From: Bacteroidota bacterium
Lineage (GTDB): Bacteria; Bacteroidota; Bacteroidia; Chitinophagales; Chitinophagaceae
NCBI GenBank assembly: GCA_947451115.1
Contig: CANFXV010000001.1
Location: 1-64,000, forward strand
Reading direction: 5' to 3'
Length of the DNA: 64,000 nt
Below, one piece after another: positions 43,974 to 52,765 of this stretch (positions within the stretch are counted from its first letter, which is position 1; every line of letters begins with the position of its first letter). The translations under genes and the position numbers were made by a program. The notes below the pieces were generated by a model. That model was given only the letters and a program-made list of their open reading frames with translations. It searched no databases and was not told where the DNA came from.

Positions 43974-44696
43974 TTATTGTAAAAGTTTCGCTGCTTTTAT
44001 TAAATCTTCGGGTGTATCTATCTCTACGCCCATATAACTTGTAACCACCATTTTCATAGGAACGCCATTTTCTAAATAACGAAGGCATTCTATTTTTTCC
44101 GCAGCCTCTAGGGGTGACATAGGCCAATGGGTAAAATCAAGTAGGGCTTGTTTTTTAAAGGCATACACCCCAATATGTTCATAATAATTGATAGCAAGTT
44201 CTGTATTTCTTGCATAAGGAATAACGCTGCGTGAAAAAAACAAGGCGTTGCTATTTTTATCCACGGCTACTTTTACATAATTAGGATCAGCAATTAATTC
44301 AGTATTGGTTAATGCTTGCATAAGTGATGCTACTTGCACTATATCATCTTTAAAAACAGCAATGAGTTTTTCAAGAGGTTCTTTTTTTACAAAGGGTTCG
44401 TCTCCTTGTACATTCACCACAATATCTATAGCTAAATGTTCTATGGCTTCAGCTATTCTATCTGATCCACTTTCGTGTTCTTTTTTACTCATGATGGCCT
44501 TGCCGCCATTAGTGGTTATTTCATTAAAAATAATTTCACTATCAGTTACCACATATACTTCATCGAAGAGTCCTGTTGCCACTGTATTATCGTAGGTATG
44601 TCTAATTACTGTTTTATCACCTAAGGCCTGCATTAATTTTGCTGGAAAGCGTGTGGCCGCATAGCGGGCAGGAATAAAGGCTCCAATTTTAGTCAT
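43974..44696 (-). CDS. kdsB: 3-deoxy-manno-octulosonate cytidylyltransferase
   Basis: KdsB activates Kdo (or Kdo8N) to CMP-Kdo for the LPS inner core. This 240-aa protein has [16 protein letters not shown] (CTP loop), [25 protein letters not shown], the [12 protein letters not shown] region and [10 protein letters not shown]. Length and motifs are standard. The KdnB-like dehydrogenase nearby raises the possibility that its natural substrate is Kdo8N. It is 34 bp downstream of the sterol desaturase gene. Confidence 0.95.
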   Translation of the reverse strand: MTKIGAFIPARYAATRFPAKLMQALGDKTVIRHTYDNTVATGLFDEVYVVTDSEIIFNEITTNGGKAIMSKKEHESGSDRIAEAIEHLAIDIVVNVQGDEPFVKKEPLEKLIAVFKDDIVQVASLMQALTNTELIADPNYVKVAVDKNSNALFFSRSVIPYARNTELAINYYEHIGVYAFKKQALLDFTHWPMSPLEAAEKIECLRYLENGVPMKMVVTSYMGVEIDTPEDLIKAAKLLQ

Positions 44697-44730
44697 TGCT
44701 TTTTATCTAATTTTTCTTTTAAAGACAGAA

Positions 44731-45552
44731 TTAATAATCTGATTTTATCGATTTATCAAAAGGTGCTTTTAATTGATAGGCCAAGGATTGATCTTTTGAA
44801 TTATCCATTACATCTAAGCCATAAATGATTTCATTCATGGGTGTATAATTATAAGTGCCTAAAAGACGGTCCCAGAAAGAAAAAATATTTCCATAATTAC
44901 TATCGGTTTGAGGTCGCTTTATATGATGATGAATTCTATGCATATTGGGAGAGACAATGATATAGCCAAAACTTTGATCAAACCATTTAGGAATTTTGAT
45001 ATTGGCATGATTGAATTGGGTAAGCACTACACTCAAGCTTTGATAAACCATGACCATCCACATGGGGCTGCCTAAAATTAATACTGCAAGAATTGCAAAA
45101 ACTGCTCTTACCACGGACTCTCCTGGATGATGTCTATTACCAGTAGTAGTGTCCACCTGTGTATCGGCGTGGTGCACCATATGAAATTTCCATAAAAATT
45201 TTACTTTATGTTCTATCATATGCACTAAATAAGCACCTATAAAATCTAATAATAATAAACCTGTAATGGCTTCTACCCATGGGCTGAGTTGAATGATATG
45301 AAGTAATCCAAAATTTTCTGCTACCGTCCAATCACTTACTTTAACCATGACCAAGGCAAATAAAAAATTAATGACAATGGTCGTGAAGGTAAAAAATAAA
45401 TTCAGGCCAGCATGTTTGAACTTATTGTACTTAAAATTAAATAAGGGTACAGCAATTTCCACCAACCAAAAAAAGGTGATACCGCCTGCTAATAATAAAG
45501 CCCTGTGTGCACTTGGTATATGTTCAAAATAGTTTTTGATGAGGTCAAGCAT
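44731..45552 (-). CDS. sterol desaturase/fatty acid hydroxylase family membrane protein
   Basis: This 273-aa integral membrane di-iron protein has about four spans and the three His clusters HMIEHKVKFLWKFHMVHHAD, NRHHPGE and MHRIHHHIKRP. The superfamily hydroxylates or desaturates sterols, carotenoids, sphingolipids or alkylglycerols. The specific substrate is unknown. The spacing of the His boxes is as in bacterial 'sterol desaturase family' proteins. It follows the dnaN terminator and heads a possible operon with kdsB, the transporter and GH32. Confidence 0.88.
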   Translation of the reverse strand: MLDLIKNYFEHIPSAHRALLLAGGITFFWLVEIAVPLFNFKYNKFKHAGLNLFFTFTTIVINFLFALVMVKVSDWTVAENFGLLHIIQLSPWVEAITGLLLLDFIGAYLVHMIEHKVKFLWKFHMVHHADTQVDTTTGNRHHPGESVVRAVFAILAVLILGSPMWMVMVYQSLSVVLTQFNHANIKIPKWFDQSFGYIIVSPNMHRIHHHIKRPQTDSNYGNIFSFWDRLLGTYNYTPMNEIIYGLDVMDNSKDQSLAYQLKAPFDKSIKSDY

Positions 45553-45581
45553 TAGATTCGTTTTATACTATAAATGTAAAT

Positions 45582-45620
45582 AAAAAAACCCGATGTTCCA
45601 TTGATTAGGGCATCGGGTTT
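45582..45620 (-). terminator. intrinsic terminator of dnaN
   Basis: AAACCCGATG (45586-45595) pairs with CATCGGGTTT (45611-45620). The seven A on the plus side give a U-run for the minus-strand dnaN transcript, which ends 46 bp before. Confidence 0.8.
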
Positions 45621-45665
45621 CCTTGAAATCAAAGCGAATTTTATTTCACTTGTATAGGATAGGGA

Positions 45666-46781
45666 TTAACTATTTAACATTAAAGGCATCACCAACATTA
45701 ATAAGTCTTCGCCTGGCACTTGTTCAGATGGTTTAATCAAGCCTGCCTTACTTGGTGTAGAGAGTTCTAAAAATACATCATCTGTATCGGCAGCACTTAA
45801 CATCTCAATTAAAAATTTTGCATTAAAGGCAATTTGAATGTCTTCACCTTTGTATTCGCAACTCATGCGCTCATTTCCTTCAAAACTAAAATCAATGTCT
45901 TGTGCAGCCATTTGCAACTCATTACCTGTGATATTTAATGCCACTTGATTGGTGCTTTTATTACTAAATACATTCACTCTACGCAATGCATTTTGAAAGT
46001 CATGCTTGTTCACTGTTAAGCGGTAAGGATTGTCGGCAGGAATAACTACTTTATAATCTGGGAATCGCGCATCTATCAAACGACAAATCAATTGCGTTGA
46101 TCCATGATCCACAAACAAATGATTGCTGTTAAAGCTGATGGTAATTGGATCTTCATTATCTGGCAAAGCATTTTTTAATAAGTTCAGTGGTTTTTTGGGC
46201 ACTATGAAAGAAGCATTTTGTTTGGCCTTGGTATCCGTTCTTTTATAACGTACCAAACGATGTGCATCGGTGGCTACAAATTGAACTGAGTCTTTGGTTA
46301 ATTCAAAAAACACGCCAGTCATTGCAGGTCTTAGATCATCTCCACTTACCGCAAATAAAGTTTTATTGATGGCGGTTAACAAACCACTGCTGGTCATGTT
46401 AAATCCTGTGGTATCATCAGCCGTAGGTTCTTTTGGAAAATTATCTGGATTCTCCCCCATCACTTTATACTTACCATTATCGCTGGTAATTTCTACCGCA
46501 TAATTTTTATCAATATTAAAAGTAAGAGGTTGGTCTGCAATATTTTTTAAAGAGTCGATCAAGATTTTTGCTGGAATACATACACGACCATTGGCCTTGC
46601 TTTCTACATCCATTTGCACACGCATTACCGTTTCCAAATCGGTGGCTACAATGTTTAATTTTTTATCTTCTATCTCGAATAAAAAATCTTCTAAAATAGG
46701 CAATACAGTATTGGTATTGATAACACCTGATATTTGTTGAAGGTGTTTTAAAAGTGAAGAAGAAGAAACGATAAATTTCAT
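45666..46781 (-). CDS. dnaN: DNA polymerase III sliding clamp, beta subunit
   Basis: This 371-aa beta clamp starts MKFIVSSSSLLKHLQQISGVI and contains the three-fold repeat with LEDFLFEIEDKKLNIVATDLE, FVATDAHRLVRYKR and the C-terminal LVMPLML ending that forms part of the peptide-binding pocket. It encircles DNA and holds polymerases. It is not next to dnaA, recF or gyrB, so this is not the classical oriC gene order. It is divergent from recX across a 128-bp gap. Confidence 0.97.
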   Translation of the reverse strand: MKFIVSSSSLLKHLQQISGVINTNTVLPILEDFLFEIEDKKLNIVATDLETVMRVQMDVESKANGRVCIPAKILIDSLKNIADQPLTFNIDKNYAVEITSDNGKYKVMGENPDNFPKEPTADDTTGFNMTSSGLLTAINKTLFAVSGDDLRPAMTGVFFELTKDSVQFVATDAHRLVRYKRTDTKAKQNASFIVPKKPLNLLKNALPDNEDPITISFNSNHLFVDHGSTQLICRLIDARFPDYKVVIPADNPYRLTVNKHDFQNALRRVNVFSNKSTNQVALNITGNELQMAAQDIDFSFEGNERMSCEYKGEDIQIAFNAKFLIEMLSAADTDDVFLELSTPSKAGLIKPSEQVPGEDLLMLVMPLMLNS

Positions 46782-46909
46782 AATTCGCTGTAGTTTTATT
46801 GGTTGTTGGGGTCAAAATTTTAACCTGAATAACACTAACGAAACTAATGCAAAATCTTAAGATTAAAAAGCTATTTTAGCATTTCTTATTGACATTCTTA
46901 TCGACAAAA

Positions 46910-47383
46910 ATGCAAAAAATTAGAATAGGTAAAGAGCAGGCTATACAAAGGATTAGGCATTTTTGCGCTTATCAAGAAAGGGCGCAACAAGAAGTCCGAG
47001 ACAAGTTGTATGCATTGGGGATGACCAAGGATGAAGTAGAGGAAATCATCTCCGATTTAATCACAGATAATTTTTTAAACGAAGCACGTTTTGCCGAAAG
47101 TTTTGCCGGCGGTCATTTTAGAATTAAGGCTTGGGGTAAACAAAAGATAAAATATGCTTTGCAACAAAAAAGAGTGAGCCCTGTAAACATTAAAAAAGCG
47201 CTCCAAAGCATTGATGAGCAAGATTATGAAAAAACCTTATTGACCTTAGCCACTAAAAAATGGAATTCATTGAAAGGAGAAAGAGGCATGAGTCGAATGG
47301 CCAAAACCAATTCTTTTTTAAATCAACGAGGCTTTGAATCTACGCTGATCCAGCCCATTTTGCAAGCGCTAAACAAGAAATAA
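46910..47383 (+). CDS. recX: RecX-family regulatory protein
   Basis: This roughly 157-aa helical protein likely inhibits or modulates RecA filaments. The track start (TTG 46889) is replaced by ATG 46910 (MQKIRIGKEQAIQRIRHFCAYQERAQQEVRDKL), which matches the family's N-terminus. Three RecX helical repeats are visible, including ITDNFLNEARFAESFAGGHFRIKAWGKQKIKYAL. recA is 15 kb away, not adjacent as in many bacteria. Confidence 0.9.
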   Translation: MQKIRIGKEQAIQRIRHFCAYQERAQQEVRDKLYALGMTKDEVEEIISDLITDNFLNEARFAESFAGGHFRIKAWGKQKIKYALQQKRVSPVNIKKALQSIDEQDYEKTLLTLATKKWNSLKGERGMSRMAKTNSFLNQRGFESTLIQPILQALNKK

Positions 47384-47427
47384 GTTTTTTATTTGAATAT
47401 TGTATCTTTAGTTCATAAGATTAAAGA

Positions 47428-48210
47428 ATGCCAGTAACTACCCTTAGTTTTTCACTTATACAAACAGCTTTATTTTGGGAAGATAAAGCCGCCAACTTAG
47501 CCATGTTGGCTGAAAAAATCAGGCGTATAGAGGAATATACAGAAGTGATTGTACTTCCAGAAATGTTTAGCACTGGTTTTAGCATGCAGCCAGAAAAATT
47601 TGCTGAAACGATGGATGGGCCTACCGTTGCGTGGATGCGCAGTTTATCGGCAGAGAAAAAAGCGATCCTCACAGGTTCCATAATTATTAAAGAAGATGAA
47701 AAATATTACAACAGATTAATATGGATGTTACCTAATGGCGAATTAGGCTATTATGATAAAAGACACTTGTTTGCTTTTGCAGGAGAAGATCAACATTATA
47801 GTGCAGGCAATAAAAGATTAATTGCCAGTGTAAAAGGCTGGAAAATTAATTTACAGATTTGTTATGATTTGCGTTTTCCTGTTTGGGCCCGTCAACAAGG
47901 AGAAGAATATGATGTATTACTTTATGTAGCTAACTGGCCAGAAAAAAGAAACCATGCTTGGAAAACCTTACTCACTGCAAGAGCCATAGAAAATCAATGT
48001 ATTAGCGTTGGCTTGAACCGTGTAGGTATAGATGGAAACAATATTGCCCACAGCGGTGATTCATTAATTGTTGGACCCCTTGGAGAAGTGCTCTACTACT
48101 GTGCTTACGAAGAAGATGTTTTTACCATTAGTTTACAAAAAGAAGAAATTACGAATGCGCGCGCGCTGTTTCCATTTTGGAAAGATGCCGATTTTTTCCA
48201 TATTCAATAA
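47428..48210 (+). CDS. nitrilase-family omega-amidase (YafV/NIT2-like)
   Basis: This 260-aa carbon-nitrogen hydrolase has the Glu-Lys-Cys triad in VLPEMFSTGFSM, YYDKRHLFAFAGED and LQICYDLRFPVW. YDKRHLF, CYDLRFPVWARQ and NRVGIDGNNIAHSGDS place it near E. coli YafV and mammalian NIT2. These hydrolyse alpha-ketoglutaramate in methionine salvage and glutamine transamination. It is cytosolic, directly after recX and 22 bp before nagA. Confidence 0.87.
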   Translation: MPVTTLSFSLIQTALFWEDKAANLAMLAEKIRRIEEYTEVIVLPEMFSTGFSMQPEKFAETMDGPTVAWMRSLSAEKKAILTGSIIIKEDEKYYNRLIWMLPNGELGYYDKRHLFAFAGEDQHYSAGNKRLIASVKGWKINLQICYDLRFPVWARQQGEEYDVLLYVANWPEKRNHAWKTLLTARAIENQCISVGLNRVGIDGNNIAHSGDSLIVGPLGEVLYYCAYEEDVFTISLQKEEITNARALFPFWKDADFFHIQ

Positions 48211-48232
48211 TGATAACTAAGTAGCAAAATTT

Positions 48233-49315
48233 ATGATCACTAGCATATCGGCAACAAAATTATTTACAGGTAGGGATTGGTTGAAGGAAGTGGTGATTGC
48301 ATTTGAAAATGGAAAAATTATAAGCATCGACAAAGAAGGATATGATCCTAATAATGCCATGCCTCTTGTTATTCCTACATTGATTGATCTTCAAATTTAT
48401 GGCGCAGAAAATAAATTATTGTCTGAATTTCCTAAAGCGGATACCATTGAAAAAATATATCAATATTCTGTGGCAGGAGGTGCTGCTTATTTTCAACCTA
48501 CCATTGCTTCACAAAGTCATGAAATTATTCTAAAGGCTATTGATGCAGTGAAGGCATACAAAGCCAGTGGTGGCAAGGGTTGTATGGGATTACACATTGA
48601 AGGCCCATGGATTAATGTAGTCAAAAAAGGAGCACATCAGGCCGATATTATTCATTCACCTACTTATCAAGAAGTGGAAGAAATTATACAATACGGTGAT
48701 GGAAATATTGGGATGATTACGATTGCGCCTGAAGTAGTAGATCAAAATATTATTAATTTAATTCAAGAAAATAATATAGTTATTTCTGCTGGACACACGA
48801 ATGCAACCTATTCCTTAGCTAACTCTTTTTTAGACAATGGAATTAATGTGGCCACCCATTTATACAATGCCATGAGTGGATTGCAACACCGTGCACCCGG
48901 CATGGTGGGCGCTTTGTTTAATCATCCAACGGCCAGCTGTAGTTTAGTGGCAGATGGATATCATGTAGATTTTGCTGCAATTAAAATTGCTAAAAAAATA
49001 ATGGGTGATCGTTTATTCTGTATTACCGATGCGGTGACCACCACTAATACCGGACTGTATCAACATGCACTGGTGGGTGATAAATATGAAAGCAAAGGCG
49101 TCTTAAGCGGTTCTGCTTTAACACAATTAAAATCGGTAAAGAACCTAGTAGAGAATGTAGGCATTGAATTAGGAGAAGCCATTAAAATGTGTAGCTTATA
49201 TCCCGCTAAGATAATGCAGCAAAATGAAATTTTAGGTACCATTGAAATGGGCGGAAAGGCAGATCTACTTTGCTTAAGCGCCGATTTGTCCATCATTAAA
49301 ATGATCTTAGCTTAA
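48233..49315 (+). CDS. nagA: N-acetylglucosamine-6-phosphate deacetylase
   Basis: This 360-aa amidohydrolase removes acetyl from GlcNAc-6-P during amino-sugar recycling. Motifs: GLHIEGPWINVVKKGAHQ (metal Glu), ISAGHTNATY (His), THLYNAMSGLQHRAPG (His and substrate loop), LVADGYHVDFAAI and FCITDAVTTTNTG (catalytic Asp). The usual HxH at the start of the barrel is absent (TLIDLQIYG instead of D-x-H-x-HG), as in one-metal NagA enzymes. The C-terminus MGGKADLLCLS is typical. No nagB is adjacent. Confidence 0.9.
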   Translation: MITSISATKLFTGRDWLKEVVIAFENGKIISIDKEGYDPNNAMPLVIPTLIDLQIYGAENKLLSEFPKADTIEKIYQYSVAGGAAYFQPTIASQSHEIILKAIDAVKAYKASGGKGCMGLHIEGPWINVVKKGAHQADIIHSPTYQEVEEIIQYGDGNIGMITIAPEVVDQNIINLIQENNIVISAGHTNATYSLANSFLDNGINVATHLYNAMSGLQHRAPGMVGALFNHPTASCSLVADGYHVDFAAIKIAKKIMGDRLFCITDAVTTTNTGLYQHALVGDKYESKGVLSGSALTQLKSVKNLVENVGIELGEAIKMCSLYPAKIMQQNEILGTIEMGGKADLLCLSADLSIIKMILA

Positions 49316-49344
49316 GTAAAAAAACAAGTTATATTTTACCAATT

Positions 49345-50379
49345 TTATTGACCAAAAGCATTCCAACCTTGCGCCGTAATGTCAAATAAATTTTTACCCT
49401 TGGTAATTAATTTAGCGCCTTCTTCCTTATCACACATATAACCAATCACACTTATTTCTTCTTGTAAAGTAATTTTATCATAGTCGGATTGCTTCATGGT
49501 AAAAATCAATTCATAATCTTCGCCACCATTCAATGCGCAGACCGTAGGGTCTAAACCAAATTTAAAAGCTGCAGCACGGCTAGATTCGTGAATGGGAATT
49601 TTTTCTTCATAAATTCTACAACCCAAATTACTTTGTTTGCACAAATGCAATACCTCACTACTTAAACCATCACTGATGTCCATCATGGAAGTGGGAAGAA
49701 TATTTTGCTTTTCTAATATTTCTAGAATGTCTTTTCTCGCTTCTGGTTTTAACAATCTTCCAACGATATAATCTTCGTTTTCTAAATTGGGTTGAATTTG
49801 TGGATTCTCTACAAATATTTTTTTCTCTCTTTCCATGAGTGTTAATCCTAAAAAAGCTGCACCTAAATCGCCTGAAACGCAGATCAGGTCTCCAGTTTCA
49901 GCGGTACTACGTTGGATGTATTTATCTGGTGCTACTTCTCCTATTGCGGTCACGGAAATGATTAATCCTTTTTGTGAAGTTGACGTGTCGCCGCCAATTA
50001 AATCCACCTCATATTTTTCACAAGCAATATTCACGCCTTCATAAAATTCTTCTAAAGCTTCTAAGCTAAAACGATTGCTAAAGGCGATGCTCATAGTAAT
50101 TTGCGTAGGCTGCGCATTCATGGCATAGATATCGCTAAGATTCACTACCACAGATTTATAACCCAAATGTTTTAAGGGCGTATACATTAAATCAAAATGC
50201 ACCCCTTCAATTAATAAATCGGTGGTGATCACTGTTTGTTTTCCAAAATGATCAATCACGGCTGCATCATCTCCTATTGATAAAATAGTAGAGGCATTAT
50301 GTGTTTCAAAATTTTCTGTGAGATGATCTATCAAACCAAACTCACCCAATTTATCAATTTCAGTTCTTTCTGTTGACAT
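49345..50379 (-). CDS. thiL: thiamine-monophosphate kinase
   Basis: ThiL phosphorylates thiamine monophosphate to the active diphosphate. This 344-aa AIR-synthase-fold protein has LGEFGLIDHL, SIGDDAAVI (ATP/Mg loop), TTDLLIEGVHFDL, NLSDIYAMNAQPT, LIGGDTSTSQKG, VSGDLGAA, MMDISDGLSSE and LNGGEDYELIFT. These patterns distinguish it from SelD, which has an N-terminal Cys/Sec and a different loop. It is followed on the other strand by nagA (convergent) and preceded by the inositol monophosphatase gene with an 8-bp gap. Confidence 0.94.
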   Translation of the reverse strand: MSTERTEIDKLGEFGLIDHLTENFETHNASTILSIGDDAAVIDHFGKQTVITTDLLIEGVHFDLMYTPLKHLGYKSVVVNLSDIYAMNAQPTQITMSIAFSNRFSLEALEEFYEGVNIACEKYEVDLIGGDTSTSQKGLIISVTAIGEVAPDKYIQRSTAETGDLICVSGDLGAAFLGLTLMEREKKIFVENPQIQPNLENEDYIVGRLLKPEARKDILEILEKQNILPTSMMDISDGLSSEVLHLCKQSNLGCRIYEEKIPIHESSRAAAFKFGLDPTVCALNGGEDYELIFTMKQSDYDKITLQEEISVIGYMCDKEEGAKLITKGKNLFDITAQGWNAFGQ

Positions 50380-50387
50380 AAAATAAT

Positions 50388-51164
50388 TTATAAAGTTCCA
50401 CCTTTAATGACTTGTAATAATTGATCATGAATTTTTCCATTAGTCGCTATAATACCCGGCTGGTAAGGACTATAGGGATGACCACTTAAGTCCGTTACTT
50501 TTCCCCCTGCTTCTTCTACCATTAAAAATCCCGCCGCACTGTCCCAGGCTTGCAGTTTATGTTCATAAAATCCATCAAACCTTCCAGCGGCTGTCCAACA
50601 TAAATCAATGGCTGCACTTCCTAATCTACGCACCGGAATGGCCTTGCGAATTAATTTTTCAAAAATTTGTAGGGGTCCATTTTCTGAATCTAAATATTGA
50701 TAAGGAAATCCGGTCACCAAACAGCTACTCAATAAATTTTCTTTTTCACTTACTTTTAATTTATGGCCATTTAAGGTGGCGCCTTTTCCGCGTTCTGCGA
50801 TAAACAATTCGTTCATCATGGGATTATAAACTGCCCCTAAAATCATTTTGCCATTTTCTTCTACCCCAATACTTACACAACAAATAGGAATACCGTTGGC
50901 GAAATTAATGGTGCCATCAATGGGATCAATGATCCATTTTATATTGGAATCTTGCTTAATTTCTCCTGTTTCTTCGCTTAAAATGAAATGACTTGGAAAG
51001 GCGTCTTGAATTACTTTGAAAATCGCCTTTTCTGAAGCGTGGTCCGCCTCTGTCACTAGATCATTCAGAGAACCCTTGCTAGCTATTGTAAAAGAACCGT
51101 TAAAAAACTGCTTCAACACTTGGCCACCCGCTTCAACAGCGGTTAATAATGTATTTTTAATCAT
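50388..51164 (-). CDS. inositol monophosphatase family protein (SuhB-like)
   Basis: This 258-aa metal-dependent phosphatase has VTEADHASEKAIFKV, ILSEETGEI (metal Glu), WIIDPIDGTINFANGIP (metal Asp motif) and WDSAAGFLMVEEAGG (second metal site). It may act on inositol-1-phosphate, on 3'-phosphoadenosine phosphate or as a SuhB-type ribosome factor; sequence alone does not decide. A perfect -7 box (TACTTTTG) ends 4 nt before its ATG, so the message may be leaderless. It heads a two-gene unit with thiL. Confidence 0.88.
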   Translation of the reverse strand: MIKNTLLTAVEAGGQVLKQFFNGSFTIASKGSLNDLVTEADHASEKAIFKVIQDAFPSHFILSEETGEIKQDSNIKWIIDPIDGTINFANGIPICCVSIGVEENGKMILGAVYNPMMNELFIAERGKGATLNGHKLKVSEKENLLSSCLVTGFPYQYLDSENGPLQIFEKLIRKAIPVRRLGSAAIDLCWTAAGRFDGFYEHKLQAWDSAAGFLMVEEAGGKVTDLSGHPYSPYQPGIIATNGKIHDQLLQVIKGGTL

Positions 51165-51168
51165 AAAG

Positions 51169-51209
51169 CAAAAGTAGGGTCGTTTGCTCGAATAACATTC
51201 CTATTTTTG
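51169..51209. promoter_or_regulatory. divergent -7 boxes of the IMP-family and GH3-like B genes
   Basis: Minus strand: TACTTTTG (51176 to 51169), 4 nt before the IMP-family ATG, implying a leaderless transcript. Plus strand: TATTTTTG (51202-51209) with TTTG at 51183-51186, serving GH3-like B at 51244. Both match TAnnTTTG. Confidence 0.5.
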
Positions 51210-51243
51210 TATATAATCTTTAAAATTAAACCCGATTCTGTAG

Positions 51244-52764
51244 ATGCCCCTTTTTGAGATTAACTTGCCCAAAAACATCAATAAAGCACTAGGCATTCCC
51301 CCAAGAAGTCCTAAAAGAGCTCAATTACGCGTACTTAAGAAATTATTGCGTCGGGCAAGGTATACTTCCTTTGGTCAAGCTTTTCATTTTAATGATATTT
51401 TATTAAGCAAACATCCAGCCAAAGCATTTCAAAAAAATGTACCAACCTACAATTACAATAAAATTTATAAAGACTGGTGGCATTTGACCCTTGAAGGCAA
51501 ATCCGATATTTGCTGGCCTGGTAAAATAAAATATTTTGCTTTGAGTAGCGGTACCAGTGAAGCGGCAAGTAAATACATTCCTGTAACTAATGACTTATTA
51601 AGCGGCAATAAGATCATCATGATTAAACAATTAATTAGTTTGTTTAATTATCAAGATGTGCCGCTGGCTTCTATCGGAAAAGGATGGTTAACCCTTGGGG
51701 GTAGTACCGATTTACAAAAAGGGCCTGGCTATTATGCTGGTGATTTAAGCGGAATTACTGCAAAAAAAGCCCCTTTTTGGTTTCAGCCTTTTTATAAACC
51801 AGGTAGAAAAATTGCTAAAGAAAGAGACTGGAATAAAAAATTAATTGAGATTGTAGAAAAAGCACCCGACTGGGATATTGGATTTATTGTCGGCGTACCT
51901 GCTTGGATTCAAATGTGTATAGAAATGGTGATCGAGAAATACCAATTAAATAACATACATGAAATCTGGCCCAACCTTGCTTTTTTTGTGCATGGGGGTG
52001 TAAGTTTTGAACCTTACAAACATGGTTTTGAAAAATTATTAGGAAAGCCCATCACCTATGTGGAAACATATTTAGCAAGTGAGGGTTTCTTGGCTTGGCA
52101 GGATAAGCAGGGCGCTAAAGGAATGAAGCTTTCTTTTAGTCAACATATATTTTTTGAATTTGTCCCCTTTGACGATGTCAATTTTGATGCTAATGGCGAA
52201 ATGATTGAAAACCCTGAAACCCTTTTGATTCATGAAGTGGAAGAGGGCAAAGACTATGCTGTATTGATAAGCACGCCAGCTGGGGCCTGGCGTTATTTAA
52301 TTGGAGATACCATTAAATTTATAGACAAAGCCAATGCAGAAATAATTATTACCGGCCGTACAAAACATTTTTTAAGTTTGGTGGGGGAACATTTGAGTGT
52401 AGACAATATGAATAAGGCCATTCAATTAGCAAGTGAAGAATTAAATTTATCAATTCCAGAATATTGTGTAACAGGTGAGCCTGCTGGCAGTTTTTTTGCC
52501 CATCATTGGTATGTGGCCTGTGATCAAAAGATCGATGAAAAATTATTAGCCAGTAAAATTGATGAAAAATTAATAGAATTAAATGATGATTACGCCATTG
52601 AAAGAAAATCTGCATTGAAGGATATAAGAATTACTGTTTTAAAAGAAGAAGCCTTTATGACTTTTCTTCAAAGCAAGGGGAAAATTGGTGGTCAACATAA
52701 ATTTCCAAGGGTATTGAAAGGTTCCATGTTGGAAGATTGGAAATTATTTATCTCAAAGCATTAA
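51244..52764 (+). CDS. GH3-family protein B (acyl-adenylate-forming-like)
   Basis: This 506-aa paralogue of the 29.2-kb protein has the same motifs in diverged form: FALSSGTSEAASKYIPVT, YLASEGFLAWQ, WRYLIGDTIKF and TGRTKHFLSLVGEHL. Both end with a K-x-GGQHK-x-PR segment (SKGKIGGQHKFPRV here). The two are clearly homologous over the full length but well diverged, so they probably have distinct substrates. It is co-transcribed with the LysE-family exporter, whose start follows after 1 bp, hinting that its product or substrate could be exported. Confidence 0.86.
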   Translation: MPLFEINLPKNINKALGIPPRSPKRAQLRVLKKLLRRARYTSFGQAFHFNDILLSKHPAKAFQKNVPTYNYNKIYKDWWHLTLEGKSDICWPGKIKYFALSSGTSEAASKYIPVTNDLLSGNKIIMIKQLISLFNYQDVPLASIGKGWLTLGGSTDLQKGPGYYAGDLSGITAKKAPFWFQPFYKPGRKIAKERDWNKKLIEIVEKAPDWDIGFIVGVPAWIQMCIEMVIEKYQLNNIHEIWPNLAFFVHGGVSFEPYKHGFEKLLGKPITYVETYLASEGFLAWQDKQGAKGMKLSFSQHIFFEFVPFDDVNFDANGEMIENPETLLIHEVEEGKDYAVLISTPAGAWRYLIGDTIKFIDKANAEIIITGRTKHFLSLVGEHLSVDNMNKAIQLASEELNLSIPEYCVTGEPAGSFFAHHWYVACDQKIDEKLLASKIDEKLIELNDDYAIERKSALKDIRITVLKEEAFMTFLQSKGKIGGQHKFPRVLKGSMLEDWKLFISKH

Positions 52765-52765
52765 G

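Noticed and set aside
45666-46781. dnaN as a sign of the replication origin
   Set aside because: No dnaA, recF or gyrB nearby and no DnaA-box cluster; dnaN is often away from oriC in Bacteroidota.
49345-50379. Possible selenophosphate synthetase (SelD) that would serve mnmH
   Set aside because: Motifs (LGEFGLIDHL, SIGDDAAVI, TTDLLIEGVHF, LNGGEDYELIFT) are those of thiamine-monophosphate kinase; the SelD Cys/Sec loop is absent.
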